Positions 19,242 to 27,903 of a DNA stretch of 64,000 bases are shown piece after piece. Positions within the stretch are counted from its first letter, which is position 1. The number at the start of each line of letters is the position of its first letter. The notes beneath the pieces are model-generated. The model saw only the letters and a program-made list of their open reading frames with translations, did no database searches and was not told the origin of the DNA. The stretch is from a bacterium (GTDB lineage Bacteria; Arandabacterota; Arandabacteria; Arandabacterales; Arandabacteraceae), in the NCBI GenBank assembly GCA_029933125.1, contig JAOZOU010000001.1, positions 62,001 through 126,000 on the forward strand. Reading direction: 5' to 3'. A program made the translations under genes and the position numbers.

Positions 19242-21809
19242 CTACCTCCTTACAAGTGAATTGACCACATGCTGCTCTTGGCGCATGCCGGCTTTAAGGA
19301 TATTGATGAATTTATCGACGACTTGGGGATCAAACTGACTACCACTACACCGCCTCAACTCCTCCACAGCCTCCTCCATACTCATCGCCCGCCTGTAAGG
19401 TCGCTCACTCACCATAGAACTATATGCATCAACCACCGCCAATACCCGCGCCCCCAACGGTATCTCCTCCCCCCTCAATCCACCCGGATAACCCCCACCA
19501 TCATACCGCTCATGATGATGCAATATTATCTCCTTCACCTGCTCCAAAAACTCTATCGGCCCAACTATGTCTACACCAGCCTCCGGATGCCGCTTCACAC
19601 TCTCATATTCCACCACCCCCAATCCCCCACGCTTCCGCAATATCTCCTCCCCCACTCGTACCATCCCAACATCATATATCTGCGATACATACTGCAGCAT
19701 CCGTACCTCTTCCTCCCCCAACCCCATCGCCCTACCCAATTCAACAACTAAACGACCAACCATCTCCGACTTCCTAGCATGAGCAAGCCGCCTCGATTCT
19801 ATGAGGCACTTGAGCGAGTTGGTGATCGCTGCAAACTCACTCTTGACACTTTCGTACTGTCTTACCTTTCCAAGGACACCCGATATCCGATCGGCAAGTA
19901 TCTGAAGAATATCCGCATCGTTTTTGGTGAAGGGGGTGAGAGTTATCCGATTGGTCACGTTGACCACTCCGATTACCCTATCTCCTTGTTTAAGAGGAAC
20001 ACTAACCAGGGATTTTGTCTCATACTGAGGCCTTCGGGAGGGTGCGAATCTTTCATCGGCTTCAATGTCATGTACGAGAACAGGCCTGCCAGTCTCAGCC
20101 ACCCAGCCAGCTATACCGTTTCCCACCTTTACACGAGCATTCCTAATGACTGCCTCATCGAGTCCCATCGCTGCACTCACATATAGCTCCCTATTTTCCT
20201 CGTTGAGAAGCATAAGAGAGGCAGTCTTGGCGCCCATTATTTCAGCAATCATGTCGACGATGAGTTCAGAGACACGCCTTTCGCATGTGGTTGGTTCATC
20301 TGGACCGGTTTCAGGCCTGGCAGGGGCAACAGCCTTGCGCTTGGGCAGACTGACGGTGAAACGTGTCCCTTTTCCACTTTCACTTTCAACCCATATCTTG
20401 CCGTCATGCCATTCGACTATGTTTCTCACAATAGCAAGCCCCAGCCCAGCGCCCCCGTACTTGCGAGTTGCAGAGGAGTCAACCTGGTAGAATTCGTCAA
20501 AGATGCGATCGATGCTCTCTGGTGGAATCCCGATGCCCGTATCTTCAACCGATATCTCGACAGTTGAGTCACGATCGGCGAGGGTAATCTCTACTCTTCC
20601 ACCTTCTGGAGTGAACTTGATTGCATTCCCTGCAAGATTGACGAGAAGTTGCTTTATCATACTGCCATCAACGAAAGCCTTGACATGATCGTCGGGGAGC
20701 GATGTCTCAATCGAAATGGATTTCTTCTTAGCTGTTGGTGTAAGAACTTGTTTTACATCCTCTATGATCTTGCAGAGATCCCTATCAGTCTTCTTGATAT
20801 CAACCTTGCCACTTTCAAGTTTCGAAAGATCGAGCATATCTTCAACGATCTTTGTCAATCGCTGAGCCTCTTCCTGGATTATCTTGAGAAACTCAATTCG
20901 TACCTGGCGTGGAGTCTCACCCCAGTCTCTGGCAAGGGTTTCAGCGTAAGCCATAATTGAGGTGAGGGGAGTCCGAAGCTCATGTGAAACTGCCGCAACA
21001 AAATTGGTCTTCATCTCATTAAGCTCCTTAAGACGCTTTGTCATCTCACGGAGCTGCGCAACGTTCTCCTCAAGGCGCGAATAGAGCCTTGCGTTCTCGA
21101 TTGCAGTTACTGCCTGATTCGCAAAAATCTCAAGAGTCTCAATCGTATCGAGGGTCGGTATCTTACGATCAACGGGATCGTCAACAGAGAGATAGCCAAC
21201 GAGCCGCTGATCTCGGGTCCAGAGGGGTACAAAAAGGCTATCCATGGGATGCCATTCGTCTTCGCCCCTCTCACCAAGGTCTGGGACATAGACCTCATCC
21301 TCACGATCATTCCAGAAACCCACTTTGTGGCTTATGAAATAGGACCGAGAAATGCGAAATTCATCCTTCATCCACGTTTTGAAAGTCTCAAGAGGTATGC
21401 GACGGGAGCTTAACTTCTCTATCGCCTCTTGGCTCAAACCAGCAAAAGCTCTTGCCACAAATGTGCCACTTTCCTCGTCAAGTATTCTGAGAAGTGCCAT
21501 GCGGAAACCAAGGCTCTCACTCACTGCACGAGCAATTTCGTTAAGCAGAGACTCGAGTTCAAGAGTGGCATTTATCCTGTTTGAGATCTCAAGGATTTTG
21601 GCTAGATTGTCACTTCTGTGGCGCTCCCTTTCTTCACTTTCACGAGCTCGCTTTGCCTGTAATTCAGCCCATTTGCTTGCCTTCGCCTGCCTGCGGAAGG
21701 CAACAATCGTAGAAATTCCAAGTAAAACGATAGCACTCAGGGCGCCAATAACAATCACTGCCGAACCAACCTTATCGGCATAGACAGCAGCCACAAGATC
21801 AGGTATCAC
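19242..21809 (-). CDS. GAF-histidine kinase-GAF-HD-GYP sensor protein with degenerate HD-GYP
   Basis: 855 residues. One N-terminal membrane segment (about 15-37), GAF (about 70-240), HisKA with an intact H-box VSHELRTPLT, HATPase_c with intact boxes (NLAGNAIKFT, EDTGIGIP, GGAGLGLAIV), a second GAF (about 520-660) and a C-terminal HD-GYP-like domain (about 670-845). In that domain HDxGK reads YDVGM and the upstream GHS histidine is missing, while KRHP, HHHERYDGGGYP and VVDAYSS remain. It may bind rather than cleave c-di-GMP. GTG start overlaps the upstream stop (GTGA). The HD-GYP part is encoded by a perfect repeat shared with the next gene. Confidence 0.92.
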   Translation of the reverse strand: MIPDLVAAVYADKVGSAVIVIGALSAIVLLGISTIVAFRRQAKASKWAELQAKRARESEERERHRSDNLAKILEISNRINATLELESLLNEIARAVSESLGFRMALLRILDEESGTFVARAFAGLSQEAIEKLSSRRIPLETFKTWMKDEFRISRSYFISHKVGFWNDREDEVYVPDLGERGEDEWHPMDSLFVPLWTRDQRLVGYLSVDDPVDRKIPTLDTIETLEIFANQAVTAIENARLYSRLEENVAQLREMTKRLKELNEMKTNFVAAVSHELRTPLTSIMAYAETLARDWGETPRQVRIEFLKIIQEEAQRLTKIVEDMLDLSKLESGKVDIKKTDRDLCKIIEDVKQVLTPTAKKKSISIETSLPDDHVKAFVDGSMIKQLLVNLAGNAIKFTPEGGRVEITLADRDSTVEISVEDTGIGIPPESIDRIFDEFYQVDSSATRKYGGAGLGLAIVRNIVEWHDGKIWVESESGKGTRFTVSLPKRKAVAPARPETGPDEPTTCERRVSELIVDMIAEIMGAKTASLMLLNEENRELYVSAAMGLDEAVIRNARVKVGNGIAGWVAETGRPVLVHDIEADERFAPSRRPQYETKSLVSVPLKQGDRVIGVVNVTNRITLTPFTKNDADILQILADRISGVLGKVRQYESVKSEFAAITNSLKCLIESRRLAHARKSEMVGRLVVELGRAMGLGEEEVRMLQYVSQIYDVGMVRVGEEILRKRGGLGVVEYESVKRHPEAGVDIVGPIEFLEQVKEIILHHHERYDGGGYPGGLRGEEIPLGARVLAVVDAYSSMVSERPYRRAMSMEEAVEELRRCSGSQFDPQVVDKFINILKAGMRQEQHVVNSLVRR
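19300..19755 (-). repeat. 456-bp perfect direct repeat, copy 1 (HD-GYP module)
   Basis: Identical base for base to 21849-22304 (offset 2549). I checked all lines of both copies. It encodes most of the HD-GYP-like domain of the 855-residue kinase. From about 19328 to 19755 codon use is alien to the flanks: only two C-ending codons, Ile always ATA, Leu almost always TTG, Gly mainly GGG. The 28 bp at the 3' (gene) end look native. Confidence 0.97.
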
Positions 21810-24637
21810 GTCTTTGCCCCCTTCGCTTGAGGAGCTTCCGCTTTGAGAATATTGATGAATTTATCGACGACTTGGGGATCAAACTGACTACCACTACACC
21901 GCCTCAACTCCTCCACAGCCTCCTCCATACTCATCGCCCGCCTGTAAGGTCGCTCACTCACCATAGAACTATATGCATCAACCACCGCCAATACCCGCGC
22001 CCCCAACGGTATCTCCTCCCCCCTCAATCCACCCGGATAACCCCCACCATCATACCGCTCATGATGATGCAATATTATCTCCTTCACCTGCTCCAAAAAC
22101 TCTATCGGCCCAACTATGTCTACACCAGCCTCCGGATGCCGCTTCACACTCTCATATTCCACCACCCCCAATCCCCCACGCTTCCGCAATATCTCCTCCC
22201 CCACTCGTACCATCCCAACATCATATATCTGCGATACATACTGCAGCATCCGTACCTCTTCCTCCCCCAACCCCATCGCCCTACCCAATTCAACAACTAA
22301 ACGAGTCTGTGCCTCATTCTTTGGTGAATGAGCCCTCGCCTCAAGAACTGCCTTCATTGCCACCATGGCACTCACAAATTGATCCCTCGCGCTCTCATAG
22401 CTTGTTGCATGCTCGAGCGCCACGCCTATGCGCTCTGCCAGCGCCATAAGCAGACAAACATCATTGTCCTCAAAGAAATCGTCGATCGCGTTCTTGTTCG
22501 AAACCGTAAGAACACCCAGCACCAACCCTTTAAGCCTTATGGGAACCGATATGCACGGTATTCTCTCAAAGGGCAGTAACTCATCTATACCTATTTCGGC
22601 AGCCTCACCTTCCGAATTGAGAACAATGGGAGAGCCCTTATCGTAAACCTTCCCGGTGAGTCCTTCCCCTTTTCTGATCTCAAGGTTCGATCCTTCGGGG
22701 AACTTGTAGTTTACGCTTGCGCCAAGCCGTAGATTGCCGCTTACCGAATCCTCAAGAAAGAGTAGACACCGTTCAACCTGCATCACCTTAGAGATCATGT
22801 CAGTTGTCAGCTCGAGCATGCGCTTGAGTTCAGGTCGTGCTGTCATAATCTCAAGCAAGAGATCTGAAGGACAAATCTTTCGCTGCTCTTTACCAAATAT
22901 GAGCACAAAAGCCCAGGAGGATGGATCATGGGTCTCGGCCCAGATGCGTCCGCCATGCCTGAAGACGATATTCTTGGCAACCTGGAGTGTGAGCCCGAGA
23001 GGACCTGTTTCGGCTGGCATGACGTCATCAGTAGCTATCGCATGGAATGCCGACTCCAAACCTACGCTTGAACCAGCTGGAGAGAAGGCAATGCGCGTTC
23101 TGTGGAAGTTCTCGTCCTCGCCAATTTCTATCTTTATCTGTGTTGCCCTTCTTGCAAGGCTGATTGCTGCTTCAAGAAGATTGCGATAGAGCAGGAAAAC
23201 CATATCCCTGTCGAGATAGGCTTGAGAAAGATCCTCTGGCGACTCAACGACAATCTCTGTCTCTTTATCGATACAGCATGGATCAAGAACTGCGCAGACA
23301 TCCCTCAATACCTCGGCAATGCTGACTTCCTCAACTCTTATGTCGCCTTCACCGAACTCCATGCGTGCCAGGTCTATCACGCCGCTTACTGTGCTCAGCA
23401 GCCTCCCGGCCTCCTCAACAACAGCACCGAGAAACTTCTTCTTGAGCTTAAAGGTGGTGTCGTCAAGGCGATTGAGCACCGTCTCAGAATAGGTCTTTAT
23501 CGCATCAAGAGGCACACGCATCTGACTTGTTACAGCTGAGATGAATTCAGCCTTGAGTCTATCAGCACCAACCAGTTCACGATGAGCTACCTCAAGCTCC
23601 TCAAGTTTGCGCTTGAGCTCTCTCCTCAGACGAGCCTGCTTTATCGCGGATGCTGCATGGTTTGCAAGAATAGTAAGCAGCATGAGATCGTGATCATCGA
23701 ATCGCTTTGGGCGTGTGTCACCAACATAGAGCACACCAAAGACTTCATCCTCTGCTATGAGGGGGACTGCCATTATTGATCTCAACTTACCAATTCGAAC
23801 AGCCGAGGATTCGCGTGATCTCGCATCATTGAGAGTGTCACTTATGACGAGGGGCTTACCCGTCGAAAGCACCCATTCGGTCATTCCACCCTTGCGTACA
23901 CGCCATCTCAATTTCCTTTTGAACTCACTGCTTATCCCCTTGGTCACACTTGCCAGAAGATCCTTCTCGATAAAAATTGCAACGCTAGCTGATTCTGAGC
24001 CAACGAGCCGCCTCGCATCCTCTGCAAGCATGTCCATGATCCCACCAGGCTCTGCCTCCTGTGCCGTGGCTCTACTTGCCTCATAGAGACGAAGGAGATT
24101 CTGACTGGTTGCGACATGCTCAGTCTCTATCTTCTCAAGCTCAGATCGCATTCTTGCTTCGACTGCACTTGACCGTCTAAGAAGAGATAAATAGTAAGCA
24201 CTTGTTGCCAGGATCGCACTGCTTGTGGCTACCATTATCCAGAATGTGAACCAGCCACTCTCGGAAACAGCAAAAACTCTCGAACCGAGATAGGCGCCAG
24301 CGAAAATAGCAACAAGCATGCTGCTGAGCTTGCTCAGGCTTGGCTTGGTAAGCGCTGTAACTGTCACAAGACCGAACCACAGGATTCCGGGGATGGAGCC
24401 GATTTGCCACCGACCCGCAGCGAAACTTATCAATGCTATCCCTATTATCCTTAAGCTATCAATGATGGGACTTTTGACGCTGCCGAACATGAATCTTTCG
24501 CCGAGGACAACAATTCCAATGGCAAGTGCTATCGCCACATCAAAGGGAGAGGAATGAACGAAGGCAGGGACACCTATGGATACTGCAGCAGCCAGAGGCA
24601 AGGCAAGTCGCAATGTGTCCACGTTGACCTTTGACAT
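21806..24637 (-). CDS. Membrane GAF-pseudokinase-GAF-HD-GYP protein
   Basis: About 943 residues from the ATG at 24637 (AAAGAG Shine-Dalgarno); a TTG at 24664 is an alternative. The N-terminus has several hydrophobic segments to about residue 155, then GAF (about 190-340). A HisKA-like helix follows in which the H-box reads VTSQMRVPLD, so Ser replaces the phospho-acceptor His. The ATPase region has lost the N-box Asn and the DxGxG box. A second GAF (about 620-760) and a degenerate HD-GYP identical to that of the next gene complete it. It is probably a pseudokinase acting as receptor or scaffold. It overlaps the next gene by 4 bp. Confidence 0.9.
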   Translation of the reverse strand: MSKVNVDTLRLALPLAAAVSIGVPAFVHSSPFDVAIALAIGIVVLGERFMFGSVKSPIIDSLRIIGIALISFAAGRWQIGSIPGILWFGLVTVTALTKPSLSKLSSMLVAIFAGAYLGSRVFAVSESGWFTFWIMVATSSAILATSAYYLSLLRRSSAVEARMRSELEKIETEHVATSQNLLRLYEASRATAQEAEPGGIMDMLAEDARRLVGSESASVAIFIEKDLLASVTKGISSEFKRKLRWRVRKGGMTEWVLSTGKPLVISDTLNDARSRESSAVRIGKLRSIMAVPLIAEDEVFGVLYVGDTRPKRFDDHDLMLLTILANHAASAIKQARLRRELKRKLEELEVAHRELVGADRLKAEFISAVTSQMRVPLDAIKTYSETVLNRLDDTTFKLKKKFLGAVVEEAGRLLSTVSGVIDLARMEFGEGDIRVEEVSIAEVLRDVCAVLDPCCIDKETEIVVESPEDLSQAYLDRDMVFLLYRNLLEAAISLARRATQIKIEIGEDENFHRTRIAFSPAGSSVGLESAFHAIATDDVMPAETGPLGLTLQVAKNIVFRHGGRIWAETHDPSSWAFVLIFGKEQRKICPSDLLLEIMTARPELKRMLELTTDMISKVMQVERCLLFLEDSVSGNLRLGASVNYKFPEGSNLEIRKGEGLTGKVYDKGSPIVLNSEGEAAEIGIDELLPFERIPCISVPIRLKGLVLGVLTVSNKNAIDDFFEDNDVCLLMALAERIGVALEHATSYESARDQFVSAMVAMKAVLEARAHSPKNEAQTRLVVELGRAMGLGEEEVRMLQYVSQIYDVGMVRVGEEILRKRGGLGVVEYESVKRHPEAGVDIVGPIEFLEQVKEIILHHHERYDGGGYPGGLRGEEIPLGARVLAVVDAYSSMVSERPYRRAMSMEEAVEELRRCSGSQFDPQVVDKFINILKAEAPQAKGAKT
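21849..22304 (-). repeat. 456-bp perfect direct repeat, copy 2 (HD-GYP module)
   Basis: Second copy of the 19300-19755 sequence, in frame at the C-terminus of the pseudokinase. Sequence identity stops sharply at both ends: mismatches begin at 21848 and 22305. The region just 5' in the gene (ACT CAG... codons) looks native, whereas copy 1 continues with G-rich codons for about 30 bp, hinting that copy 1 was the donor. Confidence 0.97.
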
Positions 24638-24650
24638 GGCATCTCTTTCA

Positions 24651-25634
24651 TCAATCGTTCTCAATCCTTCCGACGGGCATGGTTTGCCCGTTCCTCCTCC
24701 TTTCCCTGACTACGACACTTCCATCAAGAGTCTTGCCATAGCGCTTAAGCTCTGAGGCGATATCACTTATCTTGGCTACATGATCAATCTTGCCATGCTT
24801 ATCAGTGACAACCGCTATGGTTATGGTTAGCAAGGGGAATCTGTCGACAATTCCCTTACGATTGATGACCTCAACATAGCCGCGCTCAAGATCCTCCTTG
24901 TCGAAGAGGTGAACGATACGCTCATCAAAAAGACTTACAATCTTTCTAGCAATGGGCTCAGAATTCTCAGGCGTCGTGACCACGACGAAATCATCCCCTC
25001 CGATATGCCCAACAAAGTCCTCACTCCCGCCGACCTCCCTTACGGCTTCGACTATTACTTCGGCGGTTAGCTTGATGGCTTCATCACCACGTCTATATCC
25101 GTAGTAGTCATTGAAAGCTTTGAAATGATCAATATCGGCATACATGAAGGCAAACTCAGATCCATTCGATAGCCTTCTTTCGATCTGACGTTCGATTGCA
25201 ATATTACCTGGAAGCCCTGTTAGGGGATTAGCTTGACGCTGGAGTTGGCTCCACTGGAGTACATTCCTTACTCTGAGCAGCAGCTCGCTTATGGCAAAGG
25301 GTTTGGCTATATAGTCATTGGCTCCACCTTCGAAGCCCTGAAGCTTGTCCTCGAGATTGGTCTTGGCTGTTACCATTATTATCGGAATGTGACTTGTTTG
25401 ATAGTTGCCCTTGAGTCGCTTGCAAACCTCATAGCCATCCATCTTTGGCATCATAAGATCGAGGAGGATGAGATCGGGAGGCGCCTTTTCGACAGCCTCT
25501 AATGCCTTCATTCCGTCCTCAACTGTCTCGACTGTATAGCCGGCCTTCTCAAGCTGGAACTTGACTATCTTACGGATGTGTTCCTCGTCATCTACAACCA
25601 GAATCCTCTGATTCAGGGCGAGGGGTCCTGACAC
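24651..25634 (-). CDS. Response regulator with GGDEF domain (diguanylate cyclase-like)
   Basis: Receiver (about residues 10-125: VVDDEEH, LLDLMMPKMDGYEV, VTAKT, IAKPF) followed by GGDEF (about 140-300). The active-site loop is GGDDF rather than GGDEF or GGEEF; Asp at the fourth position is unusual but conservative. The RxxD inhibitory site is absent. DHFKAFND is present. It starts at GTG 25634 with a GGGGAGGT Shine-Dalgarno; the in-frame extension to 25718 adds residues with no family match. First gene of the signalling operon and the only c-di-GMP synthase candidate beside five HD-GYP genes. Confidence 0.9.
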   Translation of the reverse strand: MSGPLALNQRILVVDDEEHIRKIVKFQLEKAGYTVETVEDGMKALEAVEKAPPDLILLDLMMPKMDGYEVCKRLKGNYQTSHIPIIMVTAKTNLEDKLQGFEGGANDYIAKPFAISELLLRVRNVLQWSQLQRQANPLTGLPGNIAIERQIERRLSNGSEFAFMYADIDHFKAFNDYYGYRRGDEAIKLTAEVIVEAVREVGGSEDFVGHIGGDDFVVVTTPENSEPIARKIVSLFDERIVHLFDKEDLERGYVEVINRKGIVDRFPLLTITIAVVTDKHGKIDHVAKISDIASELKRYGKTLDGSVVVRERRRNGQTMPVGRIEND

Positions 25635-25837
25635 ACTTACCTCCCCGGATAATCTTTCAAGGCAGCACCGTCGCAATAAGCGTGCCAGAGAGGGTGAAGT
25701 CATACGCGGTAGTATCAAGTTTACTTGTTTGTTCTGAAGTGGTTACAGGACCAACGCCGAGCAGCTGCATCAAATCAAAACAATCGAGGTATAACAGGGA
25801 CTGCAAAATGCAACATTGCTTGCATCGTGCAACGATC
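25635..25837 (-). other. Intergenic region between tsaD and the c-di-GMP operon
   Basis: 203 bp. It contains repeated TGCA-centred motifs (TTGCA/TGCAA, about 25800-25827) that can form a small hairpin just after tsaD. No convincing -35/-10 pair or T-tract terminator was found. Confidence 0.35.
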
Positions 25838-26827
25838 TCAATAGGCGCGTGTTGAATAGGGAATGAGATCAGATGAAGGCTTCTCACCTGCCGCGAGCTT
25901 TAAATGTGCAGCCGCGGCTACGATTGCTGCATTGTCCGTACAAAGCTCCGGCGGAGGAAGAAGAACTTTGAGATGCGCTTTCTCAGCAGCATGCGAGAGC
26001 CGCTGCCTAAGCAACGTATTTGATGCGACTCCACCAACAGCAGATACGCTTCCTAAGTTCCTCTCTCTAGCAGCACTTATTGTCTTATCAACAAGAATCT
26101 CGAGAACAGCATCTTGAAAGCTTGCAGCAATGTCCGCAGCTTCCTGCTTTGACGGCTCCCTTCCGATCCCATCGATATAGTAACGAACAGCTGTTTTGAG
26201 TCCGCTGAATGAAAATTCATAGCCTTTGAGCTTGACGGGTCTGGGAAATTCGATGGCTTTGGGGTTGCCTCTCGAGGCAAGCTCCTCAATCAGTGGACCG
26301 CCTGGATACCCCAGTCCGAGCATTCGCGCCACTTTGTCAAATGCTTCACCAGCTGCATCATCTCGCGTACAACCTAGGAGCTCGAGGGAAGTCCCTTCAA
26401 CAAAGAAAAGGTGTGTGTGCCCGCCTGATGCAACAAGGCAGATGAAGGGTTCGTCAATCCGTCCATAGGTGAGAAAATTGGCAGCAATGTGAGATTCGAT
26501 ATGATCGACACCCATAACCGGCTTCTTCATAGCCAGTGCAAGTGCCTTCGCGAAGGCAACACCCACTATGAGTGACCCAATCAGGCCCGGACCAACGGTG
26601 ACCGCAATGAAATCGATAGCCTCAATTCCCACACCTGCTTCCTCAAGAGCTTTCCTTACAACGGGAACGATTGCCCTGATGTGGATTCGCGAGGCAACCT
26701 CAGGAACAACTCCACCAAAATCGCTGTGGATAAGCTGACTCTGGACGACATTGGAGATCAGCTTGCCGTCGTCAAGGACAGCAGCTCCGGTTTCATCACA
26801 TGATGATTCAATAGCGAGAATACGCAT
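25838..26827 (-). CDS. tsaD: tRNA N6-threonylcarbamoyladenosine synthesis protein TsaD
   Basis: Kae1/Gcp/YgjD family, transferring threonylcarbamoyl to A37 of ANN-decoding tRNAs. Signature ESSCDETGAAV at the N-terminus, metal-binding histidines in DHIESH, nucleotide-binding VASGGHTHL, and C-terminal CTDNAA. 329 residues, normal. It follows the YbbR gene by 15 bp. Confidence 0.96.
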   Translation of the reverse strand: MRILAIESSCDETGAAVLDDGKLISNVVQSQLIHSDFGGVVPEVASRIHIRAIVPVVRKALEEAGVGIEAIDFIAVTVGPGLIGSLIVGVAFAKALALAMKKPVMGVDHIESHIAANFLTYGRIDEPFICLVASGGHTHLFFVEGTSLELLGCTRDDAAGEAFDKVARMLGLGYPGGPLIEELASRGNPKAIEFPRPVKLKGYEFSFSGLKTAVRYYIDGIGREPSKQEAADIAASFQDAVLEILVDKTISAARERNLGSVSAVGGVASNTLLRQRLSHAAEKAHLKVLLPPPELCTDNAAIVAAAAHLKLAAGEKPSSDLIPYSTRAY

Positions 26828-26842
26828 TGCCTCTTGCCCACC

Positions 26843-27844
26843 TCACCGCTGAACGAAACCGATCTCCTGTGGAGACACCTCGATAACGTCCAGCTTGTAA
26901 GGTGCTTCAAGCTGTGCAGGCAACTCAAAAGATGGCTCTTCAGAAGTGTCTTTACCAGCAGGCCAAACCCTGAAATAAGCAACCCCATCCTTCACAACGG
27001 GACGGAAGATGAGCTGCCCCTTTGGCAACTTGCTTACATTAACTACAAGTTTGAGCTCCTGTAGATCGAGGGAATCAATCTGCGATTCAGCTCCCGAGAT
27101 AAAGATATCAAGGCTATCGGGGGTAAACTTGGCCTTGATATGCCTCCTAGCGACTGGCACGAGGGGGACTGATGGAATCCCAAGTTCCTTCCGAGGTTCT
27201 ATTCTGGCTAAAACTGTAACCTCGCGTGTGTCACTCGTTACGAAGGGGTACTTGGAGAAGTCAAGCTTCGCACCAATCTTACCCTTCTTTGCAAGTTGAC
27301 CCAAGTCAACGGGTTCTGTTGGGATAGCAGACAACGTATCCAGAACCTGCTTGGCTCCTGCAACCACAATCACCTTCGGTTGGGTTGATGGCTTTCCTAT
27401 CATTATCCTGTCCTCAGGAATCGAACCCTTAAAGACTGGTTTGGGAGGAAGCTTGACCGTAACAAGCTTATCAAGCTCAACCCTTATCGCCTTAGGCTCA
27501 ATCACCTCAAGTATCTTGATATCTTTATCAGCTGGTATTACAGCAGCCCCAGGCGAGACAACATTGGTTACGATACCCCTTCCAGCAGGGGTAAGATCAA
27601 CAAGCATATAGACATCGCCAAGTCGCCAGCGAAGAAACTTACCCTTGCCACGGATGCGAACCTTCACCTTTGTCGGTACTTCAGAAGCAAATGTCAGGTT
27701 AGACGCAATATTATACTTAAGGGGAATCTCAGCAACAATCTCAACCTCTCTTCTCTCAGCAACATTGATCCAGAGAAAGATTGCAAGAGCCAAAGCTGCA
27801 ACCTTTAGTCCCAGGTCATGACGTATGAAGGCGGGTAGTTTCAT
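26843..27844 (-). CDS. YbbR-domain membrane protein (CdaR-like)
   Basis: 333 residues. A single N-terminal membrane anchor (about 13-27, VAALALAIFLWINVA) is followed by repeated YbbR beta domains. In Firmicutes such proteins (CdaR) regulate the diadenylate cyclase CdaA, usually encoded next door. Here the neighbours are holB and tsaD, and no DisA_N domain gene is in the window. The partner is therefore unknown. Confidence 0.85.
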   Translation of the reverse strand: MKLPAFIRHDLGLKVAALALAIFLWINVAERREVEIVAEIPLKYNIASNLTFASEVPTKVKVRIRGKGKFLRWRLGDVYMLVDLTPAGRGIVTNVVSPGAAVIPADKDIKILEVIEPKAIRVELDKLVTVKLPPKPVFKGSIPEDRIMIGKPSTQPKVIVVAGAKQVLDTLSAIPTEPVDLGQLAKKGKIGAKLDFSKYPFVTSDTREVTVLARIEPRKELGIPSVPLVPVARRHIKAKFTPDSLDIFISGAESQIDSLDLQELKLVVNVSKLPKGQLIFRPVVKDGVAYFRVWPAGKDTSEEPSFELPAQLEAPYKLDVIEVSPQEIGFVQR

Positions 27845-27903
27845 ATCACCGGCATTCTTTCAAAGTGTGAAGCACTGGCACAGGATCGCTAGGAATATAA
27901 GCC

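Noticed and set aside
19269-19782. Long plus-strand open frames over the HD-GYP repeat (also at 21827-22449)
   Set aside because: They lie antisense to the HD-GYP coding region. The plus strand is very G-poor there, so stop codons containing G are rare and frames stay open by chance. The products are low-complexity Pro/Ser/His-rich.
19300-22304. Diversity-generating retroelement template/variable repeat pair
   Set aside because: The copies are identical with no adenine-specific changes, they are longer than usual VR/TR pairs, and no reverse transcriptase is nearby.
19300-22304. Insertion sequence or composite transposon ends
   Set aside because: The repeat encodes an in-frame protein domain. 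There are no terminal inverted repeats, target duplications or transposase.
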